Assembly: GCA_024231375.1 (NCBI GenBank)
Contig: JAAEQP010001227.1
Coordinates: 1 to 28,451 of the forward strand
Length of the DNA: 28,451 bases
From: a bacterium
Lineage (GTDB): Bacteria > Hydrogenedentota > Hydrogenedentia > Hydrogenedentiales > SLHB01
Direction of reading: 5' to 3'
The translations under genes were made by a program, and so were the position numbers. A model generated the notes under the pieces. That model was not told the origin of the DNA, did not search any database, and saw nothing but the letters and a program-made list of their open reading frames with translations. This document shows positions 1 through 9,294 of the stretch, piece after piece; position 1 is the first letter of the stretch; each line of letters begins with the position of its first letter.

Positions 1-8
1 CGCCCTCT

Positions 9-76
9 TGTAGCGCAGGCGTCTCGCCTGCATTTTCAGGATCCGGAAAGAATGCAGGCGAGACGCCTGCGCTACA
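9..76. repeat. Two-level palindromic repeat, family A
   Basis: Two perfectly complementary 26-bp arms (9-34 and 51-76) surround a 16-bp spacer. Each arm also contains its own palindrome, GCAGGCG-TCT-CGCCTGC (left arm 15-31), so the DNA can form either one long hairpin or two short ones. No ORF is associated. It is probably a dispersed REP-like or MITE-like intergenic element; only one copy lies in this window. The arm sequence differs from the other repeat family here, although the design is the same. Confidence 0.85.
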
Positions 77-93
77 GCAGATCTTGAAGATTG

Positions 94-127
94 CTCAGCG
101 TTCCTCTGCGCACTCTGCGGCTCTGCG
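94..127. repeat. Short degenerate CTCTGCG tandem repeat
   Basis: CTCTGCG occurs at 104-110, 113-119 and 121-127, preceded by the variant CTCAGCG at 94-100, so units recur every 8-10 bp. Read on the minus strand it is a CGCAGAG array. The stretch 1-272 contains only this array and the palindrome to its left. I see no credible gene there; the open frames lack ribosome binding sites and recognisable domains. Confidence 0.6.
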
Positions 128-272
128 TTTTGCATCGCCCCTGTTCTCTTCATCCTCCCCATCCATGTTTGCCAATGACCCCCCGGTGCTCCTGGAAGCC
201 TTCGCGGCAACTCGCACCAACTTCCTTCCCTTTCTCCTCATACCGCGCCCGAGGAGGGGGCGAACGGGTCCG

Positions 273-1397
273 CTACTGGATGAAGTCGGCCTCATTCAGC
301 TTGATGCGGACATTGCCCTGCATCGTCGTAATCCACAACTCGCCCGGCGCGCGCTCGAACACGTACGGATAGGAAAGCCACTTGCCTTTCTGACGCGCAA
401 ACACAACGGGCGCGGACCACGTCTGGCCCTCGTCCTCCGAGAAGGCGATGGACAACTCTTCGCGATGGTTGCTTGTCGGGATTTCCGACCACTCGTTGTC
501 GCCCCCGCTCATGGGGAACTCGGTCTTGCCTTCGGGGAACTGGCGGTTCCACACGAGCGCCATGCGCCCGCTTGCCATGCGATGCAATTGACCCGGCGCG
601 CTACTGGCGTTGATGTCCGACGGATGAATGGTGCGCCACGAGCGGCCTTCGTCTTCCGAGTAGGCGCTCCAGAACTTGCCCCAATTGGTGCGGATGAGTT
701 TCCATAGCCGTCCGTCTTCCAACTCGATGACCGTGGCCTCGGTGATGCCGCCGTGATGGCCGTTGCCGCCGAGATCGATGACGTGACTGCCGGTCCACGA
801 TGCCCCGTCGTCGGTCGACACGTACGTCAGCACCGTGTGGCGTCCGGGGTTCGTCAAGAGCTTCATGGCCGTGAACACCACCGCTCCGCTCCGAGTCTGA
901 ATCATGTTGCGGACACATCCGCTCCACTCGTCGTGCATCTTCCGGGGCGCTTCCCACGTAACCCCGCCGTCGAGACTGCGAACCGCGTACGTCGGCAATT
1001 GCGTGCCGGGATCCGCGTCGTGGGTCTTGCTGTTCCAGCGCCAATCCTTCTCGTGGAGATTCATGTACGCGACTATCAACACACCGTCGCGCGTACACAT
1101 CACGGCCCGTTCGTTACTCACCTGCACGCCCGCGCCCGCCGCAAACATGGGGCGGCCGTCCCAGGTGACACCTTCGTCCGCACTCACCATTACCTTGGCC
1201 TCGTCCAGGCCCGTACCGTCGACGGCGAGAATCGTCTTGTCCGGCATCCGCACGAAAGGTCCCAGCAGACCCGTGGGCAGCGCCTCGCATTTGGGATGAA
1301 CCCACAGCGCTCCGTCATCGCCTTCCGCGGCTCCGGCCGAAAGACTCCACAAGCAAAGCACCCCGAGGATTAGGCAAGTCAACAGAAGCGGATTCAT
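273..1397 (-). CDS. Exported sialidase-like Asp-box (BNR) protein
   Basis: This 374-residue protein starts with a hydrophobic signal sequence (residues 1-23, likely cleaved near AGA|AE), although its n-region lacks a basic residue. Five Asp boxes of the form SxDxGxxW are visible: SADEGVTW at 72, SLDGGVTW at 141, STDDGASW at 194, SEDEGRSW at 247 and SEDEGQTW at 320. They mark the blades of a six-bladed sialidase/neuraminidase beta-propeller. Family members cleave terminal sialic acids or related sugars, but many Asp-box proteins in environmental bacteria have no tested substrate. I did not assign the arginine triad, so activity is inference. The start has GAGGGAG eight bases upstream. The gene is divergent from the GH1 enzyme, which suggests a shared role in glycan breakdown. 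Confidence 0.85.
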   Translation of the reverse strand: MNPLLLTCLILGVLCLWSLSAGAAEGDDGALWVHPKCEALPTGLLGPFVRMPDKTILAVDGTGLDEAKVMVSADEGVTWDGRPMFAAGAGVQVSNERAVMCTRDGVLIVAYMNLHEKDWRWNSKTHDADPGTQLPTYAVRSLDGGVTWEAPRKMHDEWSGCVRNMIQTRSGAVVFTAMKLLTNPGRHTVLTYVSTDDGASWTGSHVIDLGGNGHHGGITEATVIELEDGRLWKLIRTNWGKFWSAYSEDEGRSWRTIHPSDINASSAPGQLHRMASGRMALVWNRQFPEGKTEFPMSGGDNEWSEIPTSNHREELSIAFSEDEGQTWSAPVVFARQKGKWLSYPYVFERAPGELWITTMQGNVRIKLNEADFIQ

Positions 1398-1510
1398 GGT
1401 CGAATCTCCCTCTTGTTAGTGGTGAGGACTGAAGGTACCGCAAGCGCGGCACGGGTTCAACCGCGGGGCAGCGAAACCCGCTGACAGGTGCGTCACGCCG
1501 CCCGTACCGA

Positions 1511-2941
<1,431 letters not shown>

Positions 2942-2976
2942 GGGGCATCTCGTAGGCCTGCTTACGGGACGGTATT

Positions 2977-3006
2977 TTGAGTCCGCCCAGAGGCGTGGGA
3001 TATACT
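2977..3006 (+). promoter_or_regulatory. Sigma70-like promoter for the PilB/GspE-HDOD operon
   Basis: TTGAGT (2977-2982), an 18-bp spacer and TATACT (3001-3006, five of six consensus bases) lie just upstream of the ATPase gene. Transcription would begin near 3013, giving a leader of about 50 bases to the ATG at 3065. Confidence 0.6.
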
Positions 3007-3064
3007 CCTGTCATTCTGGTGTGGTTTGTTTGGGTGGTTTTCCCGGAAGATCGAGGACACTCAC

Positions 3065-4951
3065 ATGCCGAAGACGGACAAGAAGCAGCCCCGGCGTTCC
3101 TTTATCGGCGAGGTCCTTCTCAAGGACGACGTGCTCACCGAAAAGCAGCTCGACCGAGCTTTGCGCGTGCAGCGCCACCTGGAGCAATCCAAGCAGCTTG
3201 GCGAACTTCTGATAGAACTCGGACTCGCCACGAAACACGCCATCGCGGAAGCCATCCGGAAACACGGGCAAGGTATCCGGCTGGGTGACATGCTGCTTGA
3301 GCAGGGACTCATCTCTCAGGACTCACTCGACGCCGCCCTTGCGATTCAGAAGGAGCGCGGCGTGAAGTTGGGCGAGGCCTTGATTGAACTGGGCGCTACC
3401 AACGAACGAATCATTCTGCAGAATCTCGCGAGTCAGCGGGGCATCCCCTATATCGAGCCCAGTTTCGCCATGGTGGACGGCAAGCTTCTATCAGGCGTTT
3501 CTCCGGACTACCTGGAGAAAAACGTATTCCTTCCGTTCAGCCGCGACGACGAAGGCGTCGTCACGGTCGTGGCGCATTGTGTGCAGGAGCAGGCGTGCCT
3601 GGATGCCATCGGGGCACTGTACGCGCAATCGTACCGATTGGCACTTGGTCCGCGGGACGCCATCATCCAAGCCGTGGCCGAGTATCGAAATTTCCGGTTG
3701 GACCGCGATAGCGCCGTCCCGGACGAGACGGCCGATGGCGAAGAGATGGTAGTCCAGTTGGTGGACCATCTCCTGGCGCAAGCGGTAATCGACCGAGCCA
3801 GCGACATCCACATTGAGCCCATGTCCGGGAAGATACGCATTCGGTACCGCATCGACGGCGTGTTGGTGTACAAGACCGACCTACCATTGGATCTGCTGCC
3901 GAAGATCATCTCGCGGCTGAAGATTCTGGCCGAGATGAACATCACCGAGCACCAGCGGCACCAGGGCGGCCGCATCTTCCAGAACATCGGCGGGCGGGAA
4001 TTCGATCTTCGTCTGTCCGTATACGTATCGGTCCACGGAGAAAGCGCTGTTGTCCGCCTTCTGAACAAAGAGCTGGGCCTCGTCAGCCTGGACGGGCTGG
4101 GCATGACGCAGAACATGATGGAACGGTTCAGGACGGATGTGCTGGAGCTGCCGACCGGCGTCGTGCTCATCACGGGGCCGACGGGGTCGGGCAAGACCAC
4201 GACCCTCTACAGCAGCCTGGACTACTGCAACGACGTCGACACCAAGATCATCACGGCCGAGGATCCCGTCGAATACATGATCGACGGACTGGTGCAGTGC
4301 TCGATTTTCGAGAAGGTGGGCCGGACATTCGAAGCAACGCTACGCGAGATTGTGCGGCAAGACCCGGACATCATCGTACTCGGCGAGATCCGCGACCGGA
4401 CCACGGCGGAGACAGCCATTCAAGCGGCGCTGACGGGTCACAAGGTCTATTCGACCTTTCACACGGAGGACACCATCGGCGGGCTCCTGCGTCTGATCGA
4501 CATGGACATTGAGACGTTCCTCATCTCGTCCACGGTGATCTCGGTGCTCGCGCAGCGGCTGCTGCGCCGCGTCTGCAGTCAGTGCGGCACCCCTTACACA
4601 CCCAAGCCCCACGAATTGGACCGGCTTGGGCTGGAGGTCGCGGACGTGAGAGAGCACGAATTGAAGCGCGGGCAAGGATGCACACACTGCAACCACACCG
4701 GGTACCGTGGCCGTGTGGGCGCCTACGAGCTTCTCGTTCTGAATGAACCGGTGAAGGAGGCCATTCTCCAGAAGCGTCCCGCCCATGCGATCCGTACGAT
4801 CAGCATGGAGACTACCGGGATGATCAGTATGCGCGAGGATGCGATCGGCAAGGCTGTTCGCGGGGGCACCACCTTGAGCGAGGTGCTTCGCCACACGCCC
4901 GCTACCGGCACCGTGCGGCCCTTGCGCCAAATCCTGGCCATGACCCAGTAG
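3065..4951 (+). CDS. pilB: GspE/PilB-type secretion or pilus assembly ATPase
   Basis: This 628-residue ATPase powers assembly of type IV pili or a type II secretion pseudopilus at the inner membrane. Residues about 10-150 carry MshEN/T2SSE-N repeats (GELLIELGLA, GDMLLEQGLI, GEALIELGAT); members of this domain can bind cyclic di-GMP. The motor has Walker A GPTGSGKT (371-378), an Asp box (AEDPVEY), Walker B (DIIVLGEIRD) and a His box (STFHTED). A tetracysteine zinc site is formed by CSQC (504-507) and CTHC (539-542), typical of PilB/GspE and absent from retraction ATPases. ATG 3065 has GAGGA seven bases upstream. A TTG at 3026 would add 13 residues but lacks a ribosome binding site. It is co-transcribed with the HDOD gene 16 bases downstream. 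The symbol is provisional because gspE is equally possible. Confidence 0.92.
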   Translation: MPKTDKKQPRRSFIGEVLLKDDVLTEKQLDRALRVQRHLEQSKQLGELLIELGLATKHAIAEAIRKHGQGIRLGDMLLEQGLISQDSLDAALAIQKERGVKLGEALIELGATNERIILQNLASQRGIPYIEPSFAMVDGKLLSGVSPDYLEKNVFLPFSRDDEGVVTVVAHCVQEQACLDAIGALYAQSYRLALGPRDAIIQAVAEYRNFRLDRDSAVPDETADGEEMVVQLVDHLLAQAVIDRASDIHIEPMSGKIRIRYRIDGVLVYKTDLPLDLLPKIISRLKILAEMNITEHQRHQGGRIFQNIGGREFDLRLSVYVSVHGESAVVRLLNKELGLVSLDGLGMTQNMMERFRTDVLELPTGVVLITGPTGSGKTTTLYSSLDYCNDVDTKIITAEDPVEYMIDGLVQCSIFEKVGRTFEATLREIVRQDPDIIVLGEIRDRTTAETAIQAALTGHKVYSTFHTEDTIGGLLRLIDMDIETFLISSTVISVLAQRLLRRVCSQCGTPYTPKPHELDRLGLEVADVREHELKRGQGCTHCNHTGYRGRVGAYELLVLNEPVKEAILQKRPAHAIRTISMETTGMISMREDAIGKAVRGGTTLSEVLRHTPATGTVRPLRQILAMTQ

Positions 4952-4967
4952 ACAGGAGGACCGGCTC

Positions 4968-5999
4968 GTGAACTGCCCCTATTGCGACACGGCGATGCCG
5001 ACGGCATCCTCCGTTCCCGATGCCTTCGAGATCGTTGCCTGTTCGTCATGTCTGAACGCGTTCGGCGTTCGGGTCGATGGCGACGGGCCACAATCCGTGA
5101 TGCTTCCGGGGGTGGAAGACGTGCGCGCACTGGGGGGCCCCGATTCCTACGCCGGCGCCTTGCTGGCGGAAATGAACGGCGGGATGGACCACCTGCCCGT
5201 GTTGCCCGAGGTGTCGCAACTCGTCACGAGGATCGTCCAGGATCCCGAGTCCAGCATGAACGATTTGGTCGATGCCATCAGCCAGGACCAAGCCATCGCC
5301 CTCAAAGTGCTGCGTGTGGCGAACAGCGCATTGTACGGCGGGTTGCACGACATCAAAGATCTGCGCACGGCATGCGCGCGGTTGGGCATGAAGACCGTGG
5401 CGAACACCGCCCATGCGATTGCCAACGAACAGCTCTTCGGATCGCGCAACATGCTGTTCAAGGTGATGATGAAGCAGTTGTGGCATCACACGCTGGCCGC
5501 GTCGCATTGCGCCAACGAATTGGCCGCCATGGTGGCCGAACCCCGAACCGACGCGCTGTTCGTGTGCGGCCTTGTCCACGACGTAGGGATCGTGGTACTG
5601 CTGGATGCCTTGTCCCGATCCGAGCATCCTCTTCTCAAGACCCTGTGCGAGACACCCAGATTGGTAATCGAAGTGGTTGACCGGCTGCATGCCCTGGCCG
5701 GCCTTCACGCCATTCAACATTGGGGGCTGCCGCGGGAGTTCCGCATGGCGGTGTTCTGCCATCACCAGCCCGACATGGTGCCGGAACCCGATCAGCAGGC
5801 GATGACCCACATCATTTGCATGGCGAACTGCATCGCCATGGCCACGGGCTTCGGGTTCGGACCGGACGACGAGATCCCCTCGTTGGTCAGTCTACCATCG
5901 GCCAAGTACCTCGGCCTCAGCGACGTGAAGATCGCAACGCTTCGCGTGGACCTAGAGGACCGGCTTGGCGAGTTCATCGACGCTCTGGCGGGCGTCTGA
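4968..5999 (+). CDS. Zinc-ribbon plus HDOD domain signalling protein
   Basis: The 343-residue protein begins with a small zinc ribbon (C3-P-Y-C6 and C25-S-S-C28). An HDOD domain follows at about residues 75-280, with LPVLPEVSQLVTRIVQDPES, the helix with LKVLRVANSALYGG and the late segment HWGLPREFRMAVFCHHQPD. HDOD domains resemble HD phosphohydrolases but generally lack their metal-binding set and act as signalling or scaffold modules, often linked to c-di-GMP, chemotaxis or pili. A zinc ribbon fused in front is unusual. The start is GTG with AGGAGG (4954-4959) eight bases upstream. It follows the PilB/GspE ATPase by 16 bases, so a role in controlling pilus or secretion function is a reasonable but untested inference. 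Confidence 0.88.
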   Translation: MNCPYCDTAMPTASSVPDAFEIVACSSCLNAFGVRVDGDGPQSVMLPGVEDVRALGGPDSYAGALLAEMNGGMDHLPVLPEVSQLVTRIVQDPESSMNDLVDAISQDQAIALKVLRVANSALYGGLHDIKDLRTACARLGMKTVANTAHAIANEQLFGSRNMLFKVMMKQLWHHTLAASHCANELAAMVAEPRTDALFVCGLVHDVGIVVLLDALSRSEHPLLKTLCETPRLVIEVVDRLHALAGLHAIQHWGLPREFRMAVFCHHQPDMVPEPDQQAMTHIICMANCIAMATGFGFGPDDEIPSLVSLPSAKYLGLSDVKIATLRVDLEDRLGEFIDALAGV

Positions 6000-6013
6000 A
6001 CGGGGTACGCCGG

Positions 6014-6042
6014 TTGATATGAGCCCTTCCGAACGGTAGAAT
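6014..6042 (+). promoter_or_regulatory. Strong sigma70-like promoter for cysS
   Basis: TTGATA (6014-6019) and TAGAAT (6037-6042) are exactly 17 bp apart, with five of six matches in the -10 box. The predicted start near 6049 leaves a leader of about 45 bases to the cysS ATG. This is the best promoter match I find in the window. Confidence 0.65.
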
Positions 6043-6092
6043 CGTGCCGTAGCACATTTCCGCAACTGGATATGGATTCTGGGGTTCTTTGC

Positions 6093-7490
6093 ATGGCGAT
6101 TCGATTCTTCAACACGTTGTCCCGCAAGAAGGAGGCGTTCGAGCCTCTCGAACCGGGCAAGGTGGGCCTTTACACGTGCGGTCCCACGGTGTACAACTTT
6201 GCGCACGTAGGAAACTTCCGCGCGTATGTGGCGCAGGACCTGCTCAAACGGCATCTGAAGTACCGCGGGTTCGACGTGAAGCACGTGATGAATTTGACGG
6301 ATGTCGAGGACAAAATCATCCGCACGTGCCGGGAGACGGGCGAGTCGTTGGGTTCGCTCACCGGGCGCTACACTCAGGCGTTCCTGGAAGATCTCGATGC
6401 GCTCAATATCCTGCCCGCCGACGTGTACCCCGCCGCCACCGAACACATCGACGAGATCGTTGAGCTGATCAAGCGGCTGCGGGACAACGGCCACACCTAC
6501 GAGAGCGACGGCAGCGTGTATTTCAAGCTTAGCACGTTCGACGACTACGGACGTCTGAGCCGGTTCGACATGGACCAGTTGAGGCAGGGCGCCAGCGGCC
6601 GTGTGGACTCGGACGAGTACGAGACCGAGGACGCGCGGGACTTCGCGTTGTGGAAGGCGTTTGTCGAAGAAGACGGCGATGTGTACTGGGAGACGGAGTT
6701 GGGCAAGGGCCGGCCGGGCTGGCACATCGAATGCTCCGTCATGAGCATGAAGTATCTCGGCGACACGTTCGACATTCACTGCGGCGGCGAGGATCTGGTG
6801 TTCCCGCACCATGAGAATGAGATTGCCCAGTCGAGTTGCGCGACCGGCAAGCCGTTCGTGAAATATTGGCTGCACAACGCCTATCTCAATGTCGAAGGCA
6901 AGAAGATGAGCAAGTCCCTCGGCAACTTCTTCACGTTGCGTGACCTGCTCGAGAAGGGCTACGAGCCCACGGCCATTCGTTGGGTGTTGCTCGCCACCCA
7001 CTACCGGATGCCCAACAACTTCACCTTTGACGCCGTCGACGCGGCGCGGGAATCGCTGCGGCGCGTCCGCGACTTCCGAACCCGGCTGGACGAGGTGGAC
7101 GGGGACGGTGTCGATCTTGACGAAGAAACGGCTTCTTGCGAGCAGGCGTTCGCCGAGGCCATGGATGATGACTTGAATGTCTCGGCCGCCTTGGCCGCGG
7201 TGTTCGATTTCGTTCGCGAAACCAACAAGCTGATAGACGACGGAAAGCTCAGCGACCGGGGCGCCGCCAATGCCAACGCGCTGATGGATCGCCTGGACGC
7301 GGTGACAGGCCTGTTCGAGCGAGACGCCGCGGATGAGGCGCCTGAGGATGTGCTGGCGCTGGTGGAGGAACGGTGTGCAGCGCGGCGATCGAAGGACTTT
7401 GCGCGGGCCGATGCGATCCGCGACGATCTGGCCAAGCAAGGCTGGGTCATCGAGGACACGGCCGACGGTTCGCGCGTGAAGCGTTGCTAG
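6093..7490 (+). CDS. cysS: Cysteinyl-tRNA synthetase
   Basis: CysS charges tRNA-Cys with cysteine in the cytoplasm. The 465-residue length is typical. The class I signature HVGN (HIGH equivalent) is at 38-41 and KMSKS at 271-275. The zinc/cysteine-recognition residues lie in YTCGPTVY near the N-terminus, HIECSVM, and the [16 protein letters not shown] block. The C-terminal DALR-like helical part ends with the usual segment in which [17 protein letters not shown] precedes a WVIEDT-type strand. ATG 6093 ([14 protein letters not shown]) is preferred over ATG 6072 because CysS proteins begin with this strand; the ribosome binding site is weak. It has its own promoter and is followed after 61 bases by a four-helix-bundle gene. 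Confidence 0.97.
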   Translation: MAIRFFNTLSRKKEAFEPLEPGKVGLYTCGPTVYNFAHVGNFRAYVAQDLLKRHLKYRGFDVKHVMNLTDVEDKIIRTCRETGESLGSLTGRYTQAFLEDLDALNILPADVYPAATEHIDEIVELIKRLRDNGHTYESDGSVYFKLSTFDDYGRLSRFDMDQLRQGASGRVDSDEYETEDARDFALWKAFVEEDGDVYWETELGKGRPGWHIECSVMSMKYLGDTFDIHCGGEDLVFPHHENEIAQSSCATGKPFVKYWLHNAYLNVEGKKMSKSLGNFFTLRDLLEKGYEPTAIRWVLLATHYRMPNNFTFDAVDAARESLRRVRDFRTRLDEVDGDGVDLDEETASCEQAFAEAMDDDLNVSAALAAVFDFVRETNKLIDDGKLSDRGAANANALMDRLDAVTGLFERDAADEAPEDVLALVEERCAARRSKDFARADAIRDDLAKQGWVIEDTADGSRVKRC

Positions 7491-7551
7491 GACCCGCCGC
7501 GGCCTGACGGTGGTCCGCGGTGAACCCCCGACGCAGGGAAGGGACTCAGCC

Positions 7552-7953
7552 ATGAGAAGCGCGCGTGTACGTCCCGACAAGGAACTCGACGCTCAAGAGG
7601 CCGAGGAGCAAACGTTCAAGCTGGCCGCGGCAGTTGTGCGGCTAGCGAACGACGTGAAGGATCGGCTTCCACCCACCTTGATCGACCGTCTTGTTGACGC
7701 AGGTACGACCGTTGGCGTGGAGACGGCCAATGCCCTCGCCACGTCGGGTCGACGGGTCCACATCAGTTCGTTGACCATGGCGCGTAAAGCGAGCCAGGAA
7801 CTGGACTTCTGGCTGAAGATCGTGGCCGAGGTCGATGAAAGCGCAGCGCAGGCCGCGGAGGGGCTCATAGATGACGCGCATCTTGTCTACCACCTGCTGT
7901 CGTCGATGCGGGCCAAGGCGCGCCAGAACCTCGAACAAGACAACGTAACCTGA
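7552..7953 (+). CDS. Four-helix-bundle protein (S23/IVP-like family)
   Basis: The 133-residue protein is predicted to be almost wholly helical. It has the four-helix layout of the family first noticed in 23S rRNA intervening sequences: a first helix with FKLAAAVVRLANDVKDRLP, a conserved central helix with ARKASQELDFWLKIVAE, then ALEGLI-like and HLVYHLLSSMRAKARQNLE helices. The molecular role of this family is not established; some relatives occur in diversity-generating retroelements (Avd), but no reverse transcriptase or repeat pair is present here. AAGGGA lies seven bases before ATG 7552. The upstream in-frame GTG at 7510 has no ribosome binding site. It follows cysS by 61 bases and may share its transcript. 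Confidence 0.75.
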   Translation: MRSARVRPDKELDAQEAEEQTFKLAAAVVRLANDVKDRLPPTLIDRLVDAGTTVGVETANALATSGRRVHISSLTMARKASQELDFWLKIVAEVDESAAQAAEGLIDDAHLVYHLLSSMRAKARQNLEQDNVT

Positions 7954-7963
7954 TTCGAATCAG
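7950..7963. promoter_or_regulatory. Perfect 14-bp palindrome ahead of the sigma operon
   Basis: CTGATTCGAATCAG is a perfect dyad covering the stop codon of the four-helix-bundle gene, about 120 bp upstream of the ECF sigma start. It could be an operator, but nothing else supports that. Confidence 0.3.
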
Positions 7964-8024
7964 CGGGTTGAGGATAGAGTCAGGGCATCGTCTTCCTCGT
8001 GGTTGACCGTTCGGTCACGTACAC

Positions 8025-8031
8025 GGAACTT
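8025..8031 (+). promoter_or_regulatory. Possible ECF-type -35 element (GGAACTT)
   Basis: GGAACTT at 8025-8031 matches the GGAAC core common at ECF sigma promoters, which are usually autoregulated. A -10 element about 16-17 bp further on (near 8048-8053) is not convincing. If correct, the sigma factor starts at 8081 rather than at the in-frame TTG at 8003. Confidence 0.3.
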
Positions 8032-8080
8032 CTGCCGCAAAGGGGTGTTCAAATCAAGTGAAGCCGTCACGGACAGTTTC

Positions 8081-8659
8081 ATGACCGGCGTTCCGGATTG
8101 GGAACTCGTCGCACGAGCGCAGGCGGGCGACATGCACTCGTTTGCGGAGCTGGTGCGGCGGTACCAGGATCCGGTGGTCCATTTCTGCCAGCGTATGGTT
8201 GGCAGCGTGGACGACGCGGAGGACATTGCGCAAGAGAGCTTTGTGCGGGTCTACCGGTATCTGAACCGTTTGCGGCCGGAGGCGAAGTTCTCGACCGTTC
8301 TATTCGGAATGGCGCGGAATCTCACGCTGAACTTCATCCGGGACACGGGCCGGCGCGGCCGTGGCAAGACGCGATCGCTGACGCGCGAGGATCAGAGCCA
8401 GACGGTGGTACTGGACGAGGCGTACCGGCCGGATCGTAGCGCCAGGCTCAGTGAAATTGAGTCGTTGATCGAACAGGCGTTGACGCGATTGTCGCCCGAG
8501 CACCGGGAGGTCCTGGTCCTGAGAGAGGTTCAGGGGCTAGATTACGAAACCATCGCGGGCATCGTGAAGTGCCGGGTCGGTACCGTGAAGAGCCGACTCG
8601 CGCGCGCCCGCGACCAACTCCGAGCACGATTGGTTGAACTCGGAGGCGATGAGCTATGA
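8081..8659 (+). CDS. ECF-family RNA polymerase sigma factor
   Basis: This 192-residue protein has only sigma regions 2 and 4. Region 2 includes the DAEDIAQESFVRVYRYL helix that contacts the -10 element and core polymerase. Region 4 has the helix-turn-helix LDYETIAGIVKCRVGTVKSRLARAR for the -35 element, after the LSPEHREVLVLREVQG helix. It should direct RNA polymerase to envelope-stress or similar promoters when released from its anti-sigma factor. The start is uncertain: ATG 8081 gives the usual ECF length, GTG 8045 (12 residues longer) and TTG 8003 are alternatives, and no strong ribosome binding site decides. It overlaps the anti-sigma gene by ATGA, which indicates translational coupling. 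Confidence 0.92.
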   Translation: MTGVPDWELVARAQAGDMHSFAELVRRYQDPVVHFCQRMVGSVDDAEDIAQESFVRVYRYLNRLRPEAKFSTVLFGMARNLTLNFIRDTGRRGRGKTRSLTREDQSQTVVLDEAYRPDRSARLSEIESLIEQALTRLSPEHREVLVLREVQGLDYETIAGIVKCRVGTVKSRLARARDQLRARLVELGGDEL

Positions 8660-9294
8660 ATGGAAAACGACTGAGAGAAGAGTTGTCGGCTTTCCTCGAC
8701 GGCGAGGCCGCCGATCCGGATCGGATGGCCCGTCTCGTCCGGGAAGACGCCGAGGCCCGGCGGGTTTACGACGAGATGCGGCGGACGTCCGCGCAAGTGA
8801 AGAGGCTCCAGCCACCGACGGTAGATCCTTCGTTCCATACACGGGTGATGGCCGGTGTCCGTGAACCGGAGCCGGTTGGGTACGGTTGGATCCATCGGGC
8901 GCTCATTCCCGCGGCGGTGGCTCTGACGGTTCTCATGGTGGCCGGGCTCTTCGTGTACTCTCGCGATGCTTTCGCGCCGACTTCGGGTCCGGAAGGAAGT
9001 TGGGCCGAGATGGACCCGGGCGCGCTAATGGCGGCGCTTGAGACGAAGCTCACGGAGAGTCCGGAAGCGTTTGAGGCAGCAGGAATCGCGCCCACATCCG
9101 GTTCCTTCGGGTTGGAGTCCGGCGAACCCTCCGACGATCTGCGGGAATCGGCCCTGGACTGGGTTGCGGGCTTGCCGGTGGACTACAGCAACGAAACGGA
9201 CCTGGACACACTCCTGGGTTCGCTGAATGAAGAAGAAGAGGAAACGTTGAGAGCGATGCTCGTCGACTATGCCGAAAGGGGGTGGACGACATGA
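8656..9294 (+). CDS. Single-pass membrane anti-sigma factor
   Basis: The 212-residue protein opens with the RseA-like helix LREELSAFLDGEAADPD, a common anti-sigma N-terminus that binds the ECF factor in the cytoplasm. No HxxxCxxC zinc motif is present. One transmembrane helix lies at about 82-101 (RALIPAAVALTVLMVAGLFV), leaving a periplasmic tail of about 110 acidic residues with no recognised domain. It overlaps the upstream sigma gene by four bases and the downstream exported protein by four bases, so the three are made together. It probably holds the sigma factor at the membrane until a periplasmic signal, perhaps via its partner gene, frees it by proteolysis or conformational change. Confidence 0.85.
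   Translation: MNGKRLREELSAFLDGEAADPDRMARLVREDAEARRVYDEMRRTSAQVKRLQPPTVDPSFHTRVMAGVREPEPVGYGWIHRALIPAAVALTVLMVAGLFVYSRDAFAPTSGPEGSWAEMDPGALMAALETKLTESPEAFEAAGIAPTSGSFGLESGEPSDDLRESALDWVAGLPVDYSNETDLDTLLGSLNEEEEETLRAMLVDYAERGWTT

Noticed and set aside
94..127. CTCTGCG units as a CRISPR array
   Set aside because: Units of 7 bp with 1-3 bp gaps are far too short, and no cas genes are present.
3026..3064. TTG start adding 13 residues to the PilB/GspE ATPase
   Set aside because: It has no ribosome binding site, while ATG 3065 has GAGGA at seven bases. The extension cannot be wholly excluded.
5952..7580. 542-codon open frame antisense to cysS
   Set aside because: cysS is certain on the plus strand. 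The antisense translation is His/Arg/Val-rich with no recognisable motif.
7552..7953. Four-helix-bundle protein as an Avd accessory of a diversity-generating retroelement
   Set aside because: No reverse transcriptase, template repeat or variable repeat is found nearby.
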